The notes under the pieces were generated by a model, which worked only from the letters and a program-made list of their open reading frames with translations, made no database searches and was not told the origin of the DNA. Positions 34,268 through 41,924 of a stretch of DNA of 64,000 nt are shown one piece after another. This stretch comes from Haliotispira sp965263485 (GTDB lineage: Bacteria > Spirochaetota > Spirochaetia > SP-2023). The position numbers and the translations under genes are program-made. Numbering within the stretch: position 1 is the stretch's first letter; every line of letters starts with the position of its first letter. The stretch is taken from contig CBDHHO010000001.1 in the NCBI GenBank assembly GCA_965263485.1, positions 930,001 through 994,000 on the forward strand. Direction: 5' to 3'.

Positions 34268-35998
34268 TTGAAAAAGCATGACATCAATCTGGGGGGCAAA
34301 ATACTGCTCCACGCCTTCGGGCCGGAAGAACGAGAGAAAAAGGATAAAGATGGCCAGAGCTATCCGCTGGTGGGTGCTCTGCTCAATGGAGAACTCTGCG
34401 GCCTGAACCAACCGGTATCCTTTGTCTCTGAAGTGGAAGGGCTTTACTTGCAGGGCCTCAAAGGAGCAATGCTGTATCGCAATGCCTTGGCATTTATGTT
34501 GCAGCAGGCTTGGTATGCACTGCGCGGAGATGGCCTGCACTTGGAACAGACCGAGACCCTGAGCAGCGAAGAGCTGCGTCAGTCCTTTGAGCCGCTGGGG
34601 CACCTGACCATCGGCCCGACCATGGGCTCCAGTTTTTACTGTTACTTCGATCAGAATATCAACGAAGAATTGGTTCTGCTGCTCAAGCAACAGATGCAGG
34701 CCTGGGTACAGGCCGATTTTCCGATTGTGCTGCGCTATATCAGCTATACAAAGGCCCGGCAACTTTACGCCAACAAAGCCGAGTGGAGCGAGTATCTCAG
34801 CTTGTCCAACCGGAACCGGGTGCCCGTATACAGCCTCAACGGTGAGCAGCGGCTCAGCAGTCCGCAGGTGGTTCCGGCCTTGCATTGCTGCGGTCTGCTA
34901 CAGCACTTTGACCTGAGCAAGGAGCGAGACGGATTTCTCCTGCGTTACCCCGGCCACAACACGCCATTCAGTCTGCACAACCCGGACAGCTCATCAATCT
35001 ATGCTCCAAAACTGCTTGATGTCTACCTCAACTACAAGCAGTGGAACTACAATGTCGGAGTGGACAATGTCGCCGAGCTGGTGACGCGCACCGAGCAGAA
35101 GAACGGCATTGAAAAATTGATGATCCTTTCGGAGATCTATCAGCAGAAGACCATGGCCCAAATTGCCGATGCCGTGATTCAGCGTAAAAATGTGCGTCTG
35201 CTGCTGGTGGCCGGGCCGAGTTCTTCGGGCAAGACCACCTTCACCAAGAAACTGGCCTTGCAGTTGGAGATTCTGGGTTTTCGTCCGGTAGTGGTGTCGC
35301 TGGACGATTTTTATCTGGGCAAGACGCTGGCTCCCAAAGACGATGACGGCAAGCCCGATCTGGAACACTTGGAAGCACTCAACTTAAAGCGACTGAACCG
35401 AAATCTGAGCGAACTACTGGCGGGCCGGGAAGTCGAGTTCCCGCGCTTTGATTTTAGTACCGGCCAGCCCCTGCCCGATGGACAGGGGAGAGTACTCCGT
35501 CTGTGCGACAAATCCATTCTGCTGATGGAAGGCATCCACGGCCTGAGCCCGCAGTTGACGCCGAGTATTGCGCGTGAGGCCAAGTTTCATGTTTATATTT
35601 CGGCCTTGACTCAGCTGAACATCCTGCCTTCGCTGCGCATGCCCACTTCCGACAACCGCCTGCTGCGTCGCATCGTACGCGATTATCAGTTCCGCAATCA
35701 GAGTGCCCACAACACTCTGGCAATGTGGGATTCGGTACAGCGTGGTGAGCGTCTGCACATTTTTCCACACCAAAACAATGCAGATGCAGTGTTCAACTCG
35801 GCACTGGAATACGAGATCCCGATACTCAAGACTTACGTAGCACCACTGCTCAAACAGGTCAAACCGGACCAGGAGACCTATGCGGCAGCCAAACGCTTGG
35901 AGAGCATCCTGTCTTTCTTTCCATCGCTGCCCTCCAGCTCGGTGCCGAAGGACTCAATTTTACGAGAGTTTATCGGCGGCAGCAGCTTTCATTATTGA
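34268..35998 (+). CDS. Uridine/nucleoside kinase with N-terminal TGS-like region
   Basis: A 576-residue protein if it starts at TTG 34268, which has CAGGAG 5 bases before it; GTG 34220 in the same frame lies inside a hairpin and is less likely. The N-terminal part (YPLVGALLNGELCGLNQPVS, GAMLYRNALAFMLQQA) and a threonyl-tRNA-synthetase-like second domain precede a P-loop kinase domain. That domain has LLVAGPSSSGKTTFTKKLAL, VVVSLDDFYLGKT, FDFSTGQ and LLMEGIHGL. This domain set is known from spirochaete and Gram-positive uridine-kinase-like proteins. It phosphorylates nucleosides, probably uridine or cytidine, for salvage. Confidence 0.85.
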   Translation: MKKHDINLGGKILLHAFGPEEREKKDKDGQSYPLVGALLNGELCGLNQPVSFVSEVEGLYLQGLKGAMLYRNALAFMLQQAWYALRGDGLHLEQTETLSSEELRQSFEPLGHLTIGPTMGSSFYCYFDQNINEELVLLLKQQMQAWVQADFPIVLRYISYTKARQLYANKAEWSEYLSLSNRNRVPVYSLNGEQRLSSPQVVPALHCCGLLQHFDLSKERDGFLLRYPGHNTPFSLHNPDSSSIYAPKLLDVYLNYKQWNYNVGVDNVAELVTRTEQKNGIEKLMILSEIYQQKTMAQIADAVIQRKNVRLLLVAGPSSSGKTTFTKKLALQLEILGFRPVVVSLDDFYLGKTLAPKDDDGKPDLEHLEALNLKRLNRNLSELLAGREVEFPRFDFSTGQPLPDGQGRVLRLCDKSILLMEGIHGLSPQLTPSIAREAKFHVYISALTQLNILPSLRMPTSDNRLLRRIVRDYQFRNQSAHNTLAMWDSVQRGERLHIFPHQNNADAVFNSALEYEIPILKTYVAPLLKQVKPDQETYAAAKRLESILSFFPSLPSSSVPKDSILREFIGGSSFHY

Positions 35999-36081
35999 GG
36001 ACACCTCTAAAAATTCCAATTTTGCGCCTGCTCTATGTGCCAAAGTACTTCTTCGTTGTGATACAATTTTTAGAGACCTCC
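35999..36081 (+). repeat. Short diverged MITE, 83 bp
   Basis: GGACACCTCTAAAAATTCC directly follows the kinase stop codon, and ATTTTTAGAGACCTCC ends one base before the next ATG. The element therefore provides the whole intergenic space and any ribosome site of the following gene. Confidence 0.6.
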
Positions 36082-37278
36082 ATGAATTTCCTTCACCACA
36101 AGATCTTTTGTCTGTGCTGTATTGTCTTTAGTTTTGTACTGTTTTCTTGCGTTCATAAGGCATTGCTCGTGGTACCCTTGGGCCTCGGCTCAGATACAGT
36201 GAGGGGCTTGGAGTTTGTGCCGTTTGCGCCACTGGCAGAAGGTTCGGATGAGTTTCGCAATGCATCGTTCCCAGGCAGTCCGAATTCCCAAGTATCGGGG
36301 CGGACAGAGTTCGCTTTTGCCATTGCGGTTACCGAGTTGGATTACCGGCTGTGGTATGCGGTGCGGCTTTGGGCCGAGAAAAAACGGGGCTACCAATTCT
36401 CCCGGCCCGGTGCCGAAGGCAGTGCGGGCCAACCGGGCGCGGCACCTTCTCTGCTTGGTGAAACGACAGCAGTGGGCAAACGCTCCCAAGTACTCTCACA
36501 GCCGGTCAGTCGGGTAACTTGGGGAGATGCCGTGGTTTGGGCCAATGCTCTTACCGAGTATTATAACTGGCAGCAGTCGATGCAGCAGTACCTCAATATT
36601 ACGAACACCCCCAAGCAGCGCCATCGCAAAGATATTGTGCTTCCCCGAAACTTGGAGGTGGTCTATCGCAGTCTGGACGGAAGTGTGCTGCGTTCGGCAG
36701 AACAGGCCAATGCGGGGGAATTCTACCGCGACCCTAGGTCCGTTGATTCGCGCGCATCGGAGCTCAATGGCTTTCGTTTGCCCACGGAGTTCGAATGGGA
36801 GCTGGCCGGCCGCTGGATTGACGGGCGGCGCTGGTTGGCAGGCAACCGGGCCGTAGGGGCCCGGGGCGACTATTCTTGGCACCGGGCCAACAGTCAGGTT
36901 TCTTGGTATAAGGCCAACAGCGGAGGGGAGAGCAGACCGCCCGCCGGCAGGCGAGCCAGTGCCGCAGGGCTCTATGATATGAGCGGCAATTTGGCAGAAT
37001 GGGTCGAAGATCCCTTTCGGCCTCAGACGAGCCTGCCCGGAACTTTTGAGTCTGTGCCCAAACGGCAGTCCGCTATTCTGGGCTCTTCCGCCTCTTCTGC
37101 AGACCCTTTGCCGTTCCGAACTCTTAAGGGGGGGGCCTATCTGTCTCCGGCCAGCGAATTGCAGGTAGCAGGGCGCTTGCCGGGCTTGCCCCGGCAAGCG
37201 CATCAAAGCATCGGGTTTCGCCTAGCACTCAGTCTGGCCCGGGCAGAGTATGCCAATCCCACTATGGATTTTTCCTGA
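36082..37278 (+). CDS. SUMF1/formylglycine-generating-enzyme-like lipoprotein
   Basis: A 398-residue protein from ATG 36082, chosen because a lipoprotein signal starts there (KIFCLCCIVFSFVLFSC). The body has FGE-sulfatase fold marks: EFAFAIAVTELDYRLWYAV, VSRVTWGDAVVWANALTEYY, FRLPTEFEWELAGRWIDGRR, GLYDMSGNLAEWVED, LKGGAYLSPASE and IGFRLALSLA. The paired active-site cysteines of true formylglycine-generating enzymes are not evident, so a binding or structural role is likelier. In spirochaetes such proteins are common surface lipoproteins. The ribosome site is poor (TAGAG). Confidence 0.82.
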   Translation: MNFLHHKIFCLCCIVFSFVLFSCVHKALLVVPLGLGSDTVRGLEFVPFAPLAEGSDEFRNASFPGSPNSQVSGRTEFAFAIAVTELDYRLWYAVRLWAEKKRGYQFSRPGAEGSAGQPGAAPSLLGETTAVGKRSQVLSQPVSRVTWGDAVVWANALTEYYNWQQSMQQYLNITNTPKQRHRKDIVLPRNLEVVYRSLDGSVLRSAEQANAGEFYRDPRSVDSRASELNGFRLPTEFEWELAGRWIDGRRWLAGNRAVGARGDYSWHRANSQVSWYKANSGGESRPPAGRRASAAGLYDMSGNLAEWVEDPFRPQTSLPGTFESVPKRQSAILGSSASSADPLPFRTLKGGAYLSPASELQVAGRLPGLPRQAHQSIGFRLALSLARAEYANPTMDFS

Positions 37279-37329
37279 CTCCAATTAGGTTATGCGCTAG
37301 GACTCTCAGGATTTTTATTAACAACTTTA

Positions 37330-37371
37330 GGGGACCCCTAGAGTTTTAAGAGATCCCCTTTAGAGGTACCC
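37330..37371 (+). repeat. Degenerate MITE ends, 42 bp
   Basis: GGGGACCCCTAGAGTTTT at the left and TTTAGAGGTACCC at the right, with almost no interior. It lies in the gap after the SUMF1-like gene, where no other gene is visible up to 37499. Confidence 0.45.
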
Positions 37372-37486
37372 TTATGCTTATTGCCCTGCTTCGACTCGGC
37401 AATATACCACTTCCACTTAGAATCACCAGAAAATAGCTTTTTTTTATAATTTCAAGAAGAAAGCATGAAAATTTTATGGGATATGG

Positions 37487-37492
37487 TATAAT
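37487..37492 (+). promoter_or_regulatory. Extended -10 promoter element
   Basis: TGGTATAAT (TG at 37484-37485, TATAAT at 37487-37492) lies 7 bases before the ATG of the interrupted frame below. No clear -35 box is present, as allowed for extended -10 promoters. Confidence 0.4.
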
Positions 37493-37499
37493 GGGCCTT

Positions 37500-37911
37500 A
37501 TGAATAGATTTAATAAAAGGCTTGATCAACTTGTCAAGTTTCACAAGACCTGTAAAGACAAGAGGGGACCTCTAAAAATTCGCTTTTGATGCCAGACGAA
37601 GGGATTTTTTGCGGCAGCGAGGAACGGAAGCCGAGCCATACTTTGCTGTATGGCACCAATGTGAGCTGGCGCAGCATTGGTGAACTGGCAGGCCGTGCGC
37701 AGCAAAGAGCCTGCCTCCTCTCTTTCGTGACAGTGGTAAATGGCGGGGCGAAGCAGGCCGTTTGCCACAAACCCTGCCGTAAGGCAGAACCTTTACTCCG
37801 TGAAAAAGACCGAGTCTGGTGCGCCATCCTTCTGTGGTGGGGAATTTTTAGAGGTTCCCAAGAGAATTTCTTACAGAGTTAACGCCATAATACTCTTGGA
37901 AAAAGGATTAA
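37500..37911 (+). pseudogene. IS630-like transposase N-terminal HTH, interrupted by a MITE
   Basis: From ATG 37500 the frame reads MNRFNKRLDQLVKFHKTCKD and K before running into the MITE at 37564. If the MITE and one copy of its AAGA duplication are removed, the frame continues from 37864 as KRISYRVNAIILLEKGL, up to a second MITE at 37912. The joined sequence resembles the first helix-turn-helix of IS630-type transposases (H.......R.R..AI.LL..G.). The rest of the transposase is absent. This is a very short remnant, so the family call is an inference. Confidence 0.6.
37564..37859 (+). repeat. Complete 296-bp MITE (long variant) with AAGA target duplication
   Basis: Ends GGGGACCTCTAAAAATTCGC and GGAATTTTTAGAGGTTCCC, flanked by AAGA (37560-37563, 37860-37863). 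It contains the segment with CCTGCCGTAAGGCAG that the 33611 copy lacks. It splits the HTH frame described above. Confidence 0.92.
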
Positions 37912-38118
37912 GGGAACCTCTAAAAATTCCATTCTGCGCTCTTGCTCGCTCTTTTGAAACGAACAGCTTTGTCAGAAGAGGCGGCAGGCTCTTCTGCACA
38001 CGGCCTGCATTTTCTTCCATACTGAAGCATGGAAGCCTATACAATACAACAAAGTATTCTTCGGCCTTACTTCCTCACTCCATAGCTTCGCAAGAAGAGC
38101 GAATTTTTAGAGGTTTCC
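37912..38118 (+). repeat. MITE, 207 bp, no target duplication found
   Basis: GGGAACCTCTAAAAATTCC to GAATTTTTAGAGGTTTCC. The interior carries ATACAACAAAGTAT and a segment CAGAAGAGGCGGCAGGC unlike the other copies. Flanks (TTAA left, TATT right) do not match. Confidence 0.7.
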
Positions 38119-38148
38119 TATTGTTAGAAATAGTATTGGGAGAACTTT

Positions 38149-38595
38149 GTGGAAAGTGAATTGTATTCGTTGCTGAACAATCTTTTTAACCCCAAAAAAT
38201 TTCCGGTTGTTCTGTCGCTGACGCTGTTGTTGTCGATTCCGGCAATTTTGGAGGTGTTTCTGATTGCATACTATATGCGAGGCAGCCACAGCACTCAGGT
38301 CATTGTCTCCTTGGAGGCTTTGAGCGTGCTATTGGGTTATTTGTGTATATTTTCTCTGATAAAATTCCGTATCCACCAAGCCGTGAGTCGCTATAAAGAA
38401 ACGCGTATCTACCGTCTGGTGGGGTCTTTCCCGGCGGCATTGTATCTGCTGAGCCCGGGGTTTATCAGCTTATTCATCGGCTTGATTCTACTGGCACCAG
38501 CAATTTCCCATCATATTGGCCGAAAAATTATCCGTGTCAGCCACATTGATCCTAATGTGATTTATACTTTGCTGGAGCTGAATAGCACTCGGTAA
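38149..38595 (+). CDS. FxsA-family membrane protein
   Basis: A 148-residue protein starting at GTG 38149 behind GGGAGA. Four hydrophobic segments are visible, and the arrangement fits FxsA: an N-terminal pair (LSLTLLLSIPAILEVFLIAY, LEALSVLLGYLCIFSLIKF), then the diagnostic GSFPAALYLLSPGFISLFIG and LILLAPAISHHIGRKI, like the family's G..LL.PGF..D..G..LL.P. FxsA in E. coli eases F-phage exclusion of T7; in most bacteria the role is unknown. It is a cytoplasmic-membrane protein. It is monocistronic, between a MITE and the promoter of the lipoprotein gene. Confidence 0.7.
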   Translation: MESELYSLLNNLFNPKKFPVVLSLTLLLSIPAILEVFLIAYYMRGSHSTQVIVSLEALSVLLGYLCIFSLIKFRIHQAVSRYKETRIYRLVGSFPAALYLLSPGFISLFIGLILLAPAISHHIGRKIIRVSHIDPNVIYTLLELNSTR

Positions 38596-38698
38596 AACAA
38601 CCCCATGAGCACCTCTAAAAATGGCATCGTTTCCCAAGAAAAGTCAATTTCTGGGGATTTTCCTGCAATTTTTCTTGCCCTCCGCCGGAAAAGGTATA

Positions 38699-38727
38699 TT
38701 GTCAAGAAGAGCAATCTATTCTATAAT
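38699..38727 (+). promoter_or_regulatory. Strong sigma-70 promoter of the variable lipoprotein gene
   Basis: TTGTCA (38699-38704), 17-base spacer, TATAAT (38722-38727). Transcription would start near 38734, about 90 bases before the ATG at 38822. A truncated MITE end lies upstream at about 38607-38622. Confidence 0.72.
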
Positions 38728-38753
38728 TCCTGTTTGCTCTTTTATTGAGACCA

Positions 38754-38799
38754 TTCTGACTTTCGTCAGAACATCATCTTTATGCATTATTTTGCATAA
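38754..38799 (+). promoter_or_regulatory. Two hairpins in the lipoprotein gene leader
   Basis: TTCTGAC-TTTC-GTCAGAA (38754-38771) and TTATGCA-TTATTT-TGCATAA (38780-38799), both perfect 7-bp stems, lie between the promoter and the AGGAG ribosome site (38808-38812). They could affect mRNA stability or bind a regulator. Confidence 0.5.
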
Positions 38800-38849
38800 T
38801 AATACCTAGGAGTATTGCACCATGAAACACAAATTTAGTAAAATTCGCG

Positions 38850-38891
38850 CATCGCGCATCGCGCATCGCGCATCGCGCATCGCGCATCGCG
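38850..38891 (+). repeat. Heptanucleotide tandem repeat (CATCGCG)6
   Basis: Six perfect copies of CATCGCG, 9 codons into a frame that begins at ATG 38822 (AGGAG, 9 bases before). Each gain or loss of one unit shifts the frame by one base. In this sequence the ATG frame ends at TGA 38897-38899; with five copies it would run on without a stop into the lipoprotein frame. Confidence 0.9.
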
Positions 38892-38942
38892 GCCCGTGAA
38901 TCAAGGCTATACTGCAGGGAAATATATTTTTCTGCGGCCTTT

Positions 38943-39554
38943 TTGCGCCCGTTTGCCCTCCTTCTCTTTTCGGTCCTTCTGCTCGGCTGCGACCCGCCCG
39001 GCGGATCCGCCGAAGGCTCTGCCCAAAACCCTCCCGACCCGCCGCCGTTCGCATGGGTCGGGGACTATATCATCACCAACAGCACCAAGGCCGTTGTCGC
39101 TCCGGTCGGTGCCTATTTCAAAGCGAGGTCTTACCCTGCCCGCTCCGTGTATCTGGGGACTTTGCATGTCGGTGCCGACCGCAGCGCCAGTATCGCCAGT
39201 ATAGAGGCGGATTTCCAGGCTTCGGGTGCCCAGTACCGGGTAGATTTCAGTACAGCGCTACAAGATCCCGATAACCCTCCCGCCAGTATTGCGGAAACCG
39301 CTTATCCACTGCAAAGCGTTGCGTTTAATAACGAGGAGTTTATTACTACTACAGCCAAGATACCGGCATCGTATGAACGAGCTCTGCACTTGCTGGCTCT
39401 TGATTTTCAGTCTACTCCTTCAAATGGCATTCCCCAAGTGAATATCATTGCCGGAACTTCCGCTGCCGACCCCTGGACCTTAGGATCCACAAATATACTC
39501 GGCGTTGATGCCTCTCTAATAGTTTTTCCGGTGCAGCTGGAACGCAAAAATTGA
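38943..39554 (+). CDS. Putative phase-variable lipoprotein
   Basis: The frame encodes 203 residues from TTG 38943: a lipoprotein signal MRPFALLLFSVLLLGC and then a Gly/Ser/Pro-rich linker. A beta-rich domain follows, with ARSVYLGTLHVGADRSASIA, YPLQSVAFNNEEFITTTAKI and VNIIAGTSAADPWTLGSTN. No family recognised. The frame is open further upstream to the heptamer tract, and ATG 38822, which has the good promoter and ribosome site, would read into it if the tract had five units instead of six. TTG 38943 has no ribosome site. I read this as a surface lipoprotein gene in the OFF phase; the alternative is a low-level TTG start. Confidence 0.7.
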   Translation: MRPFALLLFSVLLLGCDPPGGSAEGSAQNPPDPPPFAWVGDYIITNSTKAVVAPVGAYFKARSYPARSVYLGTLHVGADRSASIASIEADFQASGAQYRVDFSTALQDPDNPPASIAETAYPLQSVAFNNEEFITTTAKIPASYERALHLLALDFQSTPSNGIPQVNIIAGTSAADPWTLGSTNILGVDASLIVFPVQLERKN

Positions 39555-39622
39555 TTCAAAATTGATTATTGGGTCGAATTTTCGGTTCTGAATCCGGAAG
39601 GGATATCGTTTTATATTCTTTA

Positions 39623-39830
39623 GGGCGCCTCTAAAAATGGTATCGCTTCGCGAGAATTGTGCTATTGCCCTGTTCCGATGTGGATTGCAGAGATTTTTCG
39701 AGATAGCGAGGCGGCAGCTCGTTTTAATACTTTGTTGTATTGAAATGAGATGCCAACGAAGCTGCTCGCGAAAAAGATCGCGATTCTGCGCCTTGCTCCA
39801 CAGTTCCCCGGACAAAAGACGCGCCGGAAC
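39623..39830 (+). repeat. MITE remnant before DAHP synthase
   Basis: GGGCGCCTCTAAAAATGG begins at 39623; interior words GGTATCGCTTCGCGAGAATTG and ATACTTTGTTGTAT are shared with the copy at 28308. The right terminal repeat is missing. It extends close to the DAHP synthase start. Confidence 0.65.
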
Positions 39831-39873
39831 CATTCTGGACGAAGCTTCGACATCCTACTATTATGCCGCTACC

Positions 39874-40986
39874 ATGGGACACGACATCAGCGCAATCGAA
39901 AATATCAACATCCTGAGCAGCAGAAGGCTGAAGGCTCCGATTGAATACAAGAAGGAAAATCCTGGCAGTCCGCAGCTCATCGAACATGTATGCAAGAGCC
40001 GGGAACGCATCGCCCGGCTGCTGGACCGGGAAGATCAGCGCTTTATGGTGATCGTCGGGCCGTGCTCCATTCACGACTACGACCTGGCGATGGACTATGC
40101 CGAACGTCTGAAGAAGCTTGCGAATGAAGTAGCCGACCAGATATTCGTTGTGATGCGGGTTTACTTTGAGAAGCCCCGTACGGTCAAAGGATGGCGAGGT
40201 CTGATTATCGATCCACATTTGGATGGCACTAACGACATGGAAGAGGGCCTGCGCCTGGCTCGCAAAATATTGCTGGACATCAATAAAATAGGCTTGCCTG
40301 CCGCCACCGAGGTACTCGACCCGATTGTACCACAGTTTATCAGCGACCTGATTTCTTGGGCTGCCATTGGCGCGCGCACTACTGAATCGCAGATCCACCG
40401 CGAACTAGCCAGCGGACTGTCGATGCCGGTCGGCTTTAAAAACAGTACCGATGGTTCCTTCATCAATTCAATTAACGGTATGGAAGCGGCCTTTTCCGGG
40501 CACACCTTTCTCGGTGTCGATGAGGAGGGAGAACTGTGCCTGCTGGACACCAAGGGCAACAAGCACGCCCACCTGATTTTACGTGGCGGCAGTTCAGGGC
40601 CCAACCACGATGCAGAGAGCATCCGCAAGACGGCCATGGGGCTGGAGAAACGCGGCCTGCCCAGTTCGATTATTGTCGATTGCAGCCACTCCAACTCCGC
40701 CAAAGACTTCCGCAGGCAGCCCGAAGTTTGCCGTTCGGTGATTTCACAGCGGGTACAGGGGCAGCAGGCCATCCGCGGCGTGATGCTGGAGAGCAATATT
40801 AACAGTGGACGGCAGGCCCTGCCGGTGCGCAACCGTGAGCACGACTCCAAGAGCCTGCTGCAATACGGGGTTTCCCTGACCGATGGCTGCATCGACTGGG
40901 ACTGCACCGAAGGGCTGATTCGCGAGGCTTGCGACACGATCAGCGTTGGTAAAGTCAACTACGAGAGCATGCTGCAGCGTGTTTAG
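39874..40986 (+). CDS. 3-deoxy-7-phosphoheptulonate synthase, class I (AroF/G/H type)
   Basis: A 370-residue enzyme from ATG 39874. The frame is open further upstream through a MITE, but similarity to the family begins at about this Met. Motifs are RFMVIVGPCSIHDYDLAMDY, VVMRVYFEKPRTVKGWRGL, GLPAATEVLDP, AIGARTTESQIHRELASGLS, PVGFKNSTDG, ILRGGSSGPNHD, DCSHSNSAKDFRRQ and GVMLESNINSG. It condenses phosphoenolpyruvate with erythrose 4-phosphate, the first step of aromatic amino acid synthesis. No Shine-Dalgarno sequence is obvious. Confidence 0.95.
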   Translation: MGHDISAIENINILSSRRLKAPIEYKKENPGSPQLIEHVCKSRERIARLLDREDQRFMVIVGPCSIHDYDLAMDYAERLKKLANEVADQIFVVMRVYFEKPRTVKGWRGLIIDPHLDGTNDMEEGLRLARKILLDINKIGLPAATEVLDPIVPQFISDLISWAAIGARTTESQIHRELASGLSMPVGFKNSTDGSFINSINGMEAAFSGHTFLGVDEEGELCLLDTKGNKHAHLILRGGSSGPNHDAESIRKTAMGLEKRGLPSSIIVDCSHSNSAKDFRRQPEVCRSVISQRVQGQQAIRGVMLESNINSGRQALPVRNREHDSKSLLQYGVSLTDGCIDWDCTEGLIREACDTISVGKVNYESMLQRV

Positions 40987-41035
40987 CAGGCTGCACTGGA
41001 ACGGATAAAACAGGAAATTCCAGGACCTTATATTA

Positions 41036-41253
41036 GGGTACCTCTAAAAATTCCAATTCCGCGCTGAGCGGCGATCTTGTTGCCGAATAAAGGCTCTGCC
41101 TTATACGGCAGGATTTGTGAGGAATGGCCTGCTTCGATGTGCCATTCCTCACCGTCAGCGAAGCCTTACCATACAACAAAGTATTCTTCGGTTTCACTTC
41201 CTTGCTCCAAAATAGCTTCGCAGAAAGACAAAAGGGAATTTTTAGAGGTCCCC
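41036..41253. repeat. MITE, 218 bp
   Basis: GGGTACCTCTAAAAATTCC to GGGAATTTTTAGAGGTCCCC. The interior includes GCCATTCCTCA arms and the core CATACAACAAAGTATTC. Flanking 4-mers (ATTA, TGAA) differ. Its right end supplies the stop codon of the nucleotidyltransferase pseudogene on the minus strand. Confidence 0.8.
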
Positions 41254-41598
41254 TGAACAGTTTTTCGCCATCTCCCGCCTGTCTGGATTCTGGCAATATA
41301 ATTCTTTGCCCACCCGCTCAATATGTTCGCACAACCCGGTATTATTGATGAAAGCCGGGGCCACCACATCACAATAGTACGGAATCGGCAAGCGTTCATT
41401 CAGACATGCCGCCAGGGAAAGTGCCCTCTCCCTGTACAGGTGAGAGCCCTATATTGCTATATCCACATCGCTTCCGGCTCGATAATGGCCCAGCGCCCTG
41501 CTGCCAAAAATAGTGGCACGTTCTACATCCTTAAATTTGGCGATTTCCTGTCGCAGCAAAAAAAGGATTTTTTCGTCAATTCCAAAGTTATTTTTCAT
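41242..41598 (-). pseudogene. MNT-type nucleotidyltransferase with an internal stop codon
   Basis: From ATG 41598 the frame encodes MKNNFGIDEKILFLLRQEIA, then ATIFGSRALGHYRAGSDVDI followed by AI, the GS-x10-DxD signature of minimal nucleotidyltransferases (HI0073 type). Codon 50 is TAG (41451-41449). Reading through, the frame stays intact: RLPIPYYCDVVAPAFINNTG, then EHIERVGKELY, as in complete family members, with a stop (41244-41242) inside the MITE end. A lysine codon at position 50 would be expected (AIKG). A single base change has therefore probably killed the gene. Confidence 0.82.
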
Positions 41599-41860
41599 GC
41601 ACTTTTTCATCAAACCAGATAATTAAATTCTTAACTTGCTGATAATATCGGAAACAAATCAGCTCAACTGCCATCTGAGCCGCCATCTCATCATAACTGT
41701 GGGACAGCGCATTGCGTTTTTCCAACATATCCAGCCAAATAGCACCATCATTCAATTGCTGTTGCTGAATCTTTCCCTGTACAGAAGTCACGGTAAATTT
41801 GGAGGCAGCGCCAGCAGGGTCGGGCGCAGCAGAGATTAGGCCCCCTGCAATTCCCGGCAC
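41588..41860 (-). CDS. HI0074-family nucleotidyltransferase partner, N-terminally truncated
   Basis: The C-terminal 60 residues, NDGAIWLDMLEKRNALSHSY followed by DEMAAQMAVELICFRYYQQV, fit the HI0074/HEPN-like substrate-binding partner of MNT nucleotidyltransferases (W..ML..RN..SH.Y.E..A). The family is usually 130-145 residues; here the first half is replaced by an unrelated Gly/Ala-rich sequence, so the gene is probably truncated. It overlaps the nucleotidyltransferase gene by 11 bases, the usual arrangement for this toxin-antitoxin-like pair. Its start (41860) is uncertain. Confidence 0.65.
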   Translation of the reverse strand: MPGIAGGLISAAPDPAGAASKFTVTSVQGKIQQQQLNDGAIWLDMLEKRNALSHSYDEMAAQMAVELICFRYYQQVKNLIIWFDEKVHEK

Positions 41861-41924
41861 AAAGCCCTCCCCGGCCCCCCGCTGGCACCGTAGACGGGGA
41901 TTTTTCTGCCGCGATAAAAGTGTC

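Noticed and set aside
38850..38891. Possible CRISPR-like array
   Set aside because: The units are 7 bp with no spacers; it is a simple tandem repeat. No cas genes or true arrays are present in the window.
39637..39873. N-terminal extension of DAHP synthase
   Set aside because: The open frame is MITE sequence plus a short unrelated stretch; similarity to the enzyme begins at about 39874.
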